Shown: positions 52,108 through 58,913 of the stretch, piece after piece
Layout: each line of letters starts with the position of its first letter
Position numbering within the stretch: position 1 is the first letter of the stretch
Assembly: GCA_051657745.1 (NCBI GenBank)
Contig: JBOFLG010000090.1
Coordinates: 1 to 64,000 of the forward strand
Source of the DNA: JBOFLG01 sp051657745
GTDB lineage: Bacteria; Actinomycetota; Actinomycetes; Actinomycetales; Dermatophilaceae
Length of the DNA stretch: 64,000 nucleotides
Direction of reading: 5' to 3'
The notes under the pieces: model-generated
What the model saw: only the letters and a program-made list of their open reading frames with translations
What the model was told of the DNA's origin: nothing
Database searches by the model: none
Made by a program: the position numbers and the translations under genes

Positions 52108-52413
52108 ATGGACGGCAAGAAGTACGCAGGAATCGACTCCCGCCGCTCGGTGGCCCTCACGGCTACGGCGCTGCTGCTGGCCGGCTCTGCGGCTGTTGCG
52201 GTCGCTGCCGGAATAGCGCCTAGCGCGTCCGCTGCTGAAAACTATCCGGCGCAGGTGTGGATCGCTGGCAAAACACAACGGGTCACGTGCCTTACCGCGG
52301 AGGGCCGGAAGGATTTTTATGCCGATTGGCGACAGAGAAAACCATCCGAAAAATTCGTCACCGACATTCGGAAGGGTTACCGAAATGGCATCCATAACTG
52401 CAGCCCGGCGTGA
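52108..52413 (+). CDS. Small secreted protein, C-x5-RKxF-x3-W family (copy B)
   Basis: 101 residues, function unknown. A signal peptide spans about residues 1-43, with twin Arg at 12-13 (DSRRSVALTA), so export by Tat is possible, and cleavage near SASAAE. The mature part of about 58 residues has two Cys (61 and 98). Around the first Cys it reads VTCLTAEGRKDFYADW, the same V-x-C-x5-R-K-[DN]-F-x3-W as the protein at 20361-20690. AAGGA lies six bases before the ATG. Both copies are AT-richer than neighbours and flanked by hairpins. Confidence 0.78.
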   Translation: MDGKKYAGIDSRRSVALTATALLLAGSAAVAVAAGIAPSASAAENYPAQVWIAGKTQRVTCLTAEGRKDFYADWRQRKPSEKFVTDIRKGYRNGIHNCSPA

Positions 52414-52467
52414 GCGGTCGTTGCTGCCGTCGAGGTGAGATGACCCGCATCAGGAACAGAATTTAGC

Positions 52468-52508
52468 TCGCGGGAGTGGCGGCGTTCGTGACGCGGCCAC
52501 TCCCGCGA
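52468..52508 (+). terminator. Terminator after secreted protein copy B
   Basis: Perfect 13-bp stem (TCGCGGGAGTGGC, 52468-52480, with 52496-52508) and a 15-base loop, 54 bases past the stop. The rest of the 316-base gap up to 52730 shows no gene. Confidence 0.75.
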
Positions 52509-52729
52509 CGGTTACGGTGAACTCGCTCCGCTGCCGGTCGAGGCCAGACGAGCGACATCGAGAACTCCTCGGCTCGGTGACCTACTACGCCTGGAACGCT
52601 GCGGACGTTCGTGGCGGTGGCGCTGTCGATCGCCACCTTGCGGCACCGGCCTGCACCTGACGATTAGTCGGCCCGGCGGGATGCCGCCGCGCGGTGCCCC
52701 GGATGCCGACGTACCGCTAGGGTGCCGAG

Positions 52730-55294
52730 ATGGTGAGCGGTACGGCATCCGCACGGCGGGGTGGCGCGATACCACGCGAACGTCGTTCCCCATCGCCGGT
52801 GGTCAGCGCGGAGCCGCAGGCTGCGAGCCGAGACGTGCCGCCGCCGGCACGGGCGCGGGTGGTGGTCGTCGGCGGTGGGGTCATCGGCACGTCGGTCGCC
52901 TACCACCTGGCGCGCGAGGGGGTGAACGACGTGCTGCTGCTCGAGCGCGACCGGCTCACCTCCGGCACGACCTGGCACGCCGCTGGCCTGATGACCTGCT
53001 TCGGTTCGCTCTCCGAGACCAGCACCCGGCTGCGCCTCTCCTCGCGCGACCTCTACGCCCGGCTCGAGGCCGAGACCGGGCACGCCACCGGTTTCCGCCC
53101 AGTCGGGCTGATCGAGGCCGCGGCCGACCGCGGCCGGCTCGAGGAGTACCGCCGGGTCGCGGCGTTCCAGCGGATGCACGGCCTGGAGGTCGACGAGGTG
53201 TCGCCGCGCGAGATCGCCGACCTGTTCCCGTTCGCGCGCACCGACGACCTGCTCGCCGGGTTCCACGTGGCCGGTGACGGCCGAGTCAACCCGGTCGACC
53301 TCACGATGAGCCTGGCGAAGGGAGCCCGCGCCGGCGGGGTCGTCATCCAGGAAGGGGTGAGCGTTGAGCGGGTGCTGGTGCGCCGACGCGGGCTGCTCGA
53401 CGAGGTCGTCGGGGTGCGCACCGACCGAGGCGACGTCGAGTGCGAGGTGGTGGTGAACTGCGCCGGGATGTGGGCTCGCGAACTGGCCCAGCGCAATGGC
53501 GTGATCGTGCCCAATCAGGCCGCGGAGCACTCCTACCTCCTCACCGAGCCGATCACGGGGATGACGCCCGACCTGCCGGTGCTCGAGGACCCGGCCTCCT
53601 ACGGCTACTACCGCGAGGAGGGTGGCGGGATGATGGTCGGCCTCTTCGAGCCGCTGGCCGCGCCCTGGCGGGTCGACGGCATCCCCGCGGACGCGAGCTT
53701 CACGACCATTCCACCCGACTGGGACCGGATGGCCCCGTTCGTCGAGACGGCGATGTCTCGCGTCCCGGTGGTGAAGTCGGCCGGCATCCGCACCTTCTTT
53801 TGTGGCCCGGAGTCGTTCACGCCCGACCTGGAGCCCGCGGTCGGCGAGGCGCCCGGAATCCGCGGGTACTTCGTCTGCGCGGGGTTGAACTCGGTGGGGG
53901 TGTTGTCGGCGGGCGGGCTCGGCCGGATCGTCGCCCAGTGGGTTGCCACGGGGGAGCCGGATGTCGACATCACCGAGTTCGATGTCGCCCGGTTCCGCGA
54001 ACACCAACTCGACCCGGCATACCGGGCTACGCGCACCGCTGAGGTGCTCGGCACCGTGTACACGGCGCACCTGCCCGGCGCCCAACTGCGTTCCGCGAGA
54101 GGTGCACTGCGTTCGCCGCTGCACGAGCGGATGGTCTCAGCGGGCGGGTACCTGCGCGACGTCAGCGGATGGGAGAGCGCCGACTGGTACGCCGGTGCGG
54201 GGGTGATGCCAACGGCCGAGCCGACCTGGGGCCGGGCGCCGTGGTTCGAGCACTGGGCAGCCGAGCACCGGGCGGTCCGGGAGGAGGTCGGCCTGCTCGA
54301 CATGTCGTTCATGGCGCGCTTCGCGGTGCGTGGGCCGCGGGCTGGTGCGGTACTCGACTGGATCAGCGCCGGTGCGGTGAACCAGACGGACGGCCGGATC
54401 ACCGACACCCAGTGGCTCTCCGAGGCGGGCACGATCGTCGCCGACCTCACCGTCATCCGGCTGGCTGCCGACGACTTCCTCGTGGTCGCGTCCGACGCCG
54501 CCCACGGCCGGGTTGCCGGGCTGCTCCGCGAGGCCATCACGGATGCTGACGTGTACCTGGATGACGTCACCGCGCAGACCGCCACGCTCACCCTCCAGGG
54601 ACCGCGCTCGCGCGAGGTGCTCGCCGCGCTTGACGTCGAGACCGACTGGGCGACAACGGCCTTCCCGTTCCGCGCGGCCCGGCGGGTACGGATCGATGGT
54701 CTCGAGGTGCTCGCCGTCCGGGTGACGTACGTCGGCGAGCTTGGCTGGGAGTTGTCCGTTGACGCCGCCGACGGGCCGGCGCTGTGGGACGCGCTGCTCG
54801 CGGCGGGCGTGCGGCACGGCATCCGGCCGGTGGGCTTGCAGGCGTTGTCCAGCCTGCGGCTCGAGCGTGGCTACCGCGACTTCGGCCACGACATCGACAC
54901 CACCGACGATGTGTGGAGCGCCGGGCTCGGCTTCGCTGTCGCGCCGGACAAGCCCGGAGGGTTCGTGGGCCGAGAGGCAACGCTCGCCCGGAAGGAGCAG
55001 GGGCCGCCGCGGCGCCGCCTGGTGAGCCTGCTCGTCACCGACCCCGACCCGCTGCTCTTCGCTGGCGAGCCGGTGCTCCGCGACGGGGCGGTGGTCGGGG
55101 CCGTGCGGTCGGCGTCGTACGGCTGGACGCTCGGTGGTGCGGTCGCGCTCGCCGTCGTCGGCGGCGCCGACCCGGTGACCCGCGCCTGGCTCGACGGCGG
55201 GCGGTGGGAGGTCGATGTCGCGGGCACCCGGCATCCGGTGCGAGTCTCGCTCCGGCCGTTCTACGACCCCACCGGGGAGCGCGTCATCGGCTGA
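52730..55294 (+). CDS. Dimethylglycine/sarcosine dehydrogenase-like FAD and folate enzyme
   Basis: 854 residues in two halves. The N-terminal half (about 40-430) is a DAO-type flavin domain: RVVVVGGGVIGTSVAYHLAR binds FAD, and SGTTWHAAGL holds the His that carries covalent FAD in dimethylglycine dehydrogenase. The C-terminal half (about 460-854) is an aminomethyltransferase (GcvT-like) fold that takes the one-carbon unit on tetrahydrofolate (LLDMSFMARFAVRGPRA, TYVGELGWELSVDA, LRLERGYRDFGHDI). Likely N-demethylation of dimethylglycine or sarcosine. The first about 40 residues are not conserved, and a later GTG start is possible. It stands alone. Confidence 0.88.
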   Translation: MVSGTASARRGGAIPRERRSPSPVVSAEPQAASRDVPPPARARVVVVGGGVIGTSVAYHLAREGVNDVLLLERDRLTSGTTWHAAGLMTCFGSLSETSTRLRLSSRDLYARLEAETGHATGFRPVGLIEAAADRGRLEEYRRVAAFQRMHGLEVDEVSPREIADLFPFARTDDLLAGFHVAGDGRVNPVDLTMSLAKGARAGGVVIQEGVSVERVLVRRRGLLDEVVGVRTDRGDVECEVVVNCAGMWARELAQRNGVIVPNQAAEHSYLLTEPITGMTPDLPVLEDPASYGYYREEGGGMMVGLFEPLAAPWRVDGIPADASFTTIPPDWDRMAPFVETAMSRVPVVKSAGIRTFFCGPESFTPDLEPAVGEAPGIRGYFVCAGLNSVGVLSAGGLGRIVAQWVATGEPDVDITEFDVARFREHQLDPAYRATRTAEVLGTVYTAHLPGAQLRSARGALRSPLHERMVSAGGYLRDVSGWESADWYAGAGVMPTAEPTWGRAPWFEHWAAEHRAVREEVGLLDMSFMARFAVRGPRAGAVLDWISAGAVNQTDGRITDTQWLSEAGTIVADLTVIRLAADDFLVVASDAAHGRVAGLLREAITDADVYLDDVTAQTATLTLQGPRSREVLAALDVETDWATTAFPFRAARRVRIDGLEVLAVRVTYVGELGWELSVDAADGPALWDALLAAGVRHGIRPVGLQALSSLRLERGYRDFGHDIDTTDDVWSAGLGFAVAPDKPGGFVGREATLARKEQGPPRRRLVSLLVTDPDPLLFAGEPVLRDGAVVGAVRSASYGWTLGGAVALAVVGGADPVTRAWLDGGRWEVDVAGTRHPVRVSLRPFYDPTGERVIG

Positions 55295-55356
55295 GCGGCG
55301 GGCTCGCCGGCCGGCGGCCAACGGCGGATGATCGCGGCTGAGGCTGCGAGGATGAC

Positions 55357-55638
55357 GTGGTGCCCCGCAGTAACCGCCGCCGTCGCGACCTCGAGGCTCG
55401 CCCCCTGGGCGGGGCTACCGAAGTCATCACCCAGCAGTGGCGCGGCCGGGCCTTCCACGTACGCCGACTCACCGGCACCAGCGCGACCCGCGAATACCGT
55501 TGCCCTGGATGCCATCAGGGTGTCGCGGTCGGAACGCCGCACGTCGTGGCGTGGCCGGCCAGCGGCGTGGGCGGGGTCGCCGAACGCCGGCACTGGCACA
55601 CCCGCTGCTGGTCGGCCCGGGACGCGGCGCGCCCGTGA
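55357..55638 (+). CDS. Small Cys-rich actinobacterial protein
   Basis: About 93 residues, GTG start (a second GTG follows at once). Basic N-terminus (VPRSNRRRRD), then REYRCPGCHQGVAVGTPHVVAWP and RRHWHTRCW. The spacing C-x2-C ... H ... H-x-H-x2-C suggests one zinc site. I recognise this as a conserved protein sometimes labelled ATP/GTP-binding without a P-loop; function unknown. GAGGA precedes the start. Confidence 0.8.
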   Translation: MVPRSNRRRRDLEARPLGGATEVITQQWRGRAFHVRRLTGTSATREYRCPGCHQGVAVGTPHVVAWPASGVGGVAERRHWHTRCWSARDAARP

Positions 55639-55689
55639 TGGCACAGGGGAGGTCCAGGTGGTGTCGCCCCACCACCGCAGCGCCCCCCG

Positions 55690-55754
55690 CTGCAGAATCG
55701 ACCAATAGGACGACTTTGCGCGCTGCAGGATCGTCCTATTGGTCGATTCTGCAG
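55690..55754. terminator. 24-bp inverted repeat between convergent genes
   Basis: Perfect arms 55690-55713 and 55731-55754 (inner part TCGACCAATAGGACGA) around a 17-base loop. It lies between the convergent Cys-rich gene and the AI-2E gene, and is AT-richer than the surroundings. It is most simply a bidirectional terminator, but the length also resembles a mobile-element end pair. Confidence 0.75.
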
Positions 55755-55802
55755 GCGGGCGGCGGGCGGCGGGCGGCGGGCGGCGGGGGCGGGGGCGGGG
55801 GG
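55755..55802 (+). repeat. GGGCGGC repeats, G-quadruplex candidate
   Basis: Repeated GGCGGGC units followed by runs of five and six G, giving well over four G-tracts of three or more with loops of one to four bases on the plus strand. It fills the 48 bases between the inverted repeat and the AI-2E stop codon. Confidence 0.8.
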
Positions 55803-55804
55803 TG

Positions 55805-57208
55805 TTAGGCATGCCGTTGTCGGGGCACCAGAACCTCTTCGTAGATCAGCAGCAAGCCGGCGGCGACCGGGATGGCGAGCAGCGCACCCAGCACCCCGAG
55901 CAGCGCTCCGCCGGTGAGCGCAGCGACCACGGTGACGGTGCCCGGCACTGAGACGGTGCGCCGCATCACGCGAGGAGCGATCAGGTAGTTCTCGATCTGC
56001 TGATAAACGACGTAGTACACGAGGGCGATCAGGGTGTTGCGCGGCTCGTCGACAAAGGCGACCACGCAGACGAGCGCAGCGCCAAGGGTGGCACCGACCA
56101 TCGGCACCAGGCCGAGCAGGCCGACGCTCACCGCCAGGACCGCCGCGTAGGGGATGCCGAGGATCGTCATCAGCAGGTACGACATGACCGCGTTAAGCGT
56201 GGCGATCAGCACCTGGCCGATGGCGTACGCCCCAACCCGGCGCATGATCTCCTCGGACAGCGGCTCGATGCGTGGTCGACGGCTCTGCGGGATGAGTGCG
56301 TAGACGGCGTGCTTGACCCGGGGGAGGGACGCGAGCAGGTAGAGGGTGAGGACAAGCACCGTGAACGTCTGGAATACCCCGGAGAGCACGGCCCGGCCAG
56401 CGCCGAGGAGGCCGCCGAGCACTCCCTCGAGGAACGCCTGGTCGGTGAGGCGCGTGGTCACCTCGGCCTGCATGCGGTCGACCACGTCGTAGTGGTGGTC
56501 GAGGTCGCGGACCCACGGGGTGTCGAGGACGTCACCGACGTACTCGGGCGTCTGCTGGACCAGTTCCCCGCCTTGTTCGGCGACCGGTGGCACGACCACG
56601 CTGCCGATGACGACGAACACGAGGATCAGCCCGGCGAAGACCAGGCCGACCGCGGTGCCACGTGCCATCCGCGAACTCAGGCGCTCGACGACCGGGTTGA
56701 GCGCGAGGGCCAGGAAGAACGAGACCAGCAGGAGGGTGATGGTCGTGGTCAGGCGGCCCAGGCTGTTCCAGAGACCGATCGCGAGCAGCGCCCCGGTGGC
56801 CCCGAAGAAGCCCAGATAGAACGGTGAATGACGGTTGAGTGGTCGGCCCATCGCCCCGAACGCGGTATCCGACTCGGCACGTGGATGCGGCTCGGGCTGC
56901 CCGGCGGGCAACTCGGTGGCGGATGTCGGTGTGCCAGCGGATGTCGGTTCGGTGGCGGATGTCGGTGTGCCAGCGGATGTCGGTTCGGTGGCGGATGTCG
57001 GTGTGCCAGCGGATGTCGGTGTGCCAGCGGATGTCGGTTCGGTGGCGGATGTCGGTGTGCCAGCGGATGTCGGTTCGGTGGCGGCCTCCGTGGGTGGGGC
57101 CGCACCGGGGTCGGGCCGGTTGCTGCCGCCCCGGGCCGCGCGCTGGCGCCGGCGGTACTCATGCCAGCGCGAGCGGACCGGATCGGGAACCGACAGACTC
57201 ACCAGCAC
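55805..57208 (-). CDS. AI-2E family membrane transporter
   Basis: 467 residues. Residues 45-98 are nine hexapeptides of the type T-S-A-x-x-P encoded by an 18-bp minisatellite. The membrane domain (about 125-460) has the AI-2E/PerM layout: two early helices, a long extracytoplasmic segment, then SGVFQTFTVLVLTLYLLASL, PYAAVLAVSVGLLGLVPMVGATLGA (broken here by family variation) and QQIENYLIAPRVM. Proposed roles in the family are export of small molecules or Na/H exchange; none can be chosen here. Downstream of ccr on the same strand. Confidence 0.88.
   Translation of the reverse strand: MLVSLSVPDPVRSRWHEYRRRQRAARGGSNRPDPGAAPPTEAATEPTSAGTPTSATEPTSAGTPTSAGTPTSATEPTSAGTPTSATEPTSAGTPTSATELPAGQPEPHPRAESDTAFGAMGRPLNRHSPFYLGFFGATGALLAIGLWNSLGRLTTTITLLLVSFFLALALNPVVERLSSRMARGTAVGLVFAGLILVFVVIGSVVVPPVAEQGGELVQQTPEYVGDVLDTPWVRDLDHHYDVVDRMQAEVTTRLTDQAFLEGVLGGLLGAGRAVLSGVFQTFTVLVLTLYLLASLPRVKHAVYALIPQSRRPRIEPLSEEIMRRVGAYAIGQVLIATLNAVMSYLLMTILGIPYAAVLAVSVGLLGLVPMVGATLGAALVCVVAFVDEPRNTLIALVYYVVYQQIENYLIAPRVMRRTVSVPGTVTVVAALTGGALLGVLGALLAIPVAAGLLLIYEEVLVPRQRHA
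56914..57075. repeat. Coding minisatellite, nine 18-bp units
   Basis: 162 bases made of nine 18-bp units of two alternating types, GTGGCGGATGTCGGT- and GTGCCAGCGGATGTCGGT-like, arranged as 36, 36, 54 and 36-bp blocks. It encodes (on the minus strand) alternating TSATEP and TSAGTP hexapeptides near the N-terminus of the AI-2E protein. Unit length is a multiple of three, so changes in copy number keep the frame. Confidence 0.9.
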
Positions 57209-57319
57209 CTCCGGCGTCGAGTGTCACCAGCACCTCAGGCAACCACCTTAGGGTGATCGACCGGAGCGAGCGCGCGGTGCAGTGCGTTCGGAGCCGGTGG
57301 ACCGCGCCGCAGACGCCGG

Positions 57320-58660
57320 TCAGGCGTCGCGGAAGCGGGTGATGGCGGGCTCGAGGCGAGCGCGCTTCTCCGAGTCAGCAACGCCGAGGCCTGCTTCCGG
57401 CGCGAGGGTCAGCACCCCGACCTTTCCCTGGTGGGCGTTGCGGTGCACGTCGAGTGTGGCTTGGCCGACTTCGTCGAGCCGGTAGGTCCGCGAGAGCGTC
57501 GGGTGCACGATGCCGCGGTCGACGAGGTCGTTGGCGGCCCAGGCCTCGCGGTAGTTCGCGAAGTGCGAGGACACGATCCGCTTGAGGTTCATCCACAGGT
57601 AGCGGTTGTCGTACTCGTGCAGGTACCCCGACGTGGACGCGCAGGTGACGATCGTGCCGCCCTTGCGCGCGACGTACACGCTGGCGCCGAACGTTTCGCG
57701 CCCCGGGTGTTCGAAGACGATGTCGACGTCATGGCCACCGGTCAGTTCCCGGATCCGGGCTCCCAGCCGCTGCCACTCCTTCGGGTTTTGCGCGGTGCCG
57801 TCGGGGTTCCAGAACCGGTAGTCCTCGGCGGTGCGGTCGATGATCAGGTCGGCGCCCATCGCGCGGCAGATCTCGGCCTTCGCCGGGGACGACACCACAC
57901 AGATCGGGGTTGCCCCGCCAGCCAGCGCCAGCTGGGTGGCATACGAGCCGAGCCCGCCGGACGCCCCCCAGATCAGCACTCGGTCGCCGAGCGTCATCCC
58001 GGCGCCATTGCGCGAGACCAACTGTCGGTAGGCGGTGCAGTTGACCAGGCCTGGGGATGCCGCCTCTTCCCAGGTGAGGTGGGCGGGCTTGGGCATCAAC
58101 TGGTTTGCCTTGACCACCGCGAGTTCGGCCAGCCCGCCGAAGTTGGTCTCGAAGCCCCAGATCCGCTGTTGCGGGTCGAGCATCGTGTCGTCGTGGCCGG
58201 CGGCATCCTCGAGTTCGACCGAGAGGCAGTGCGCGACGACCTCGGTACCGGGCCGCCACTTGGTGACTCCCGGGCCAACCCGCAGCACCACCCCGGCCAG
58301 GTCGGAGCCCACCACGTGGTACGGCAGGTCGTGCCGCTTGGCGTACTCCGAGGTGCGGCCATACCGCTCAAGGAAGCCGAAGGTGGACACCGGCTCGAAG
58401 ATCGAGGTCCACACCGTGTTGTAGTTGATCGCGCTGGCCATCACCGCGACCAGGGCCTCGCCGGGCGCGAGGTCGGGCACGGCCACCTGGTCGATGTGCA
58501 GGGACCGCCGCGGGTCCTTCTCGGCGGTGGGCAGGCCTTCGAACATCGTGACCTCGTCACGGTGCACCGTTGCCGCGCGGTACGAGGTCGGAACAGCCAG
58601 AGCGGCGTACGTATCGGCGCTGCGGTCTCCGGAGAGGATGGCCTCGAGGATCTGCTCCAT
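57320..58660 (-). CDS. ccr: Crotonyl-CoA carboxylase/reductase
   Basis: NADPH-dependent reductive carboxylation of crotonyl-CoA to ethylmalonyl-CoA, the key step of the ethylmalonyl-CoA pathway, 446 residues. MDR fold. Family marks: SAINYNTVWTSIFEPVSTF, LPYHVVGSDLAGVVLR, RIWGFETNFGGLAE, the cofactor loop IWGASGGLGSYATQLA, and FEHPGRETFGASVY. The His and Asn region LMPKPAHLTWEEAAS and the Phe-Glu-His segment are in place for CO2 binding. Start at the ATG of MEQILEAILSG; the frame upstream is not conserved. A GTGA-N6-TCAC palindrome lies 60 bases upstream. Confidence 0.95.
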   Translation of the reverse strand: MEQILEAILSGDRSADTYAALAVPTSYRAATVHRDEVTMFEGLPTAEKDPRRSLHIDQVAVPDLAPGEALVAVMASAINYNTVWTSIFEPVSTFGFLERYGRTSEYAKRHDLPYHVVGSDLAGVVLRVGPGVTKWRPGTEVVAHCLSVELEDAAGHDDTMLDPQQRIWGFETNFGGLAELAVVKANQLMPKPAHLTWEEAASPGLVNCTAYRQLVSRNGAGMTLGDRVLIWGASGGLGSYATQLALAGGATPICVVSSPAKAEICRAMGADLIIDRTAEDYRFWNPDGTAQNPKEWQRLGARIRELTGGHDVDIVFEHPGRETFGASVYVARKGGTIVTCASTSGYLHEYDNRYLWMNLKRIVSSHFANYREAWAANDLVDRGIVHPTLSRTYRLDEVGQATLDVHRNAHQGKVGVLTLAPEAGLGVADSEKRARLEPAITRFRDA

Positions 58661-58719
58661 GGGCGGCGAACCTAGCGGCCAGCCCGGTGGCCCGGTGGGT
58701 GGTGAGACTGCACTCACCG

Positions 58720-58735
58720 CGTGATCCACCTCACG
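58720..58735. promoter_or_regulatory. CRP-like palindrome upstream of ccr
   Basis: CGTGA-TCCACC-TCACG, matching the GTGA-N6-TCAC core of CRP/GlxR sites but with C/G for the outer T/A. It lies 60 bases before ccr and in the divergent region shared with the large membrane protein gene. Weaker than the site before the atp operon; about one such core is expected by chance in a window this long. Confidence 0.35.
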
Positions 58736-58913
58736 AACGTGGTCGGCGGCCGCGACCAATGCCGCATAGGGTTCGGCCGGTGCAGCGCGTCCAGGCCCGG
58801 CGAGACGGGCTGCTCGGTGGTGGTCCCGCCGTCGCCCTGGCGCCGCCAGCGTCGACCGCCGGCCCGGTGGTGCTCGCGCGGTACGCGGTGACGATGCGCC
58901 CGAGAGGGCGCGG

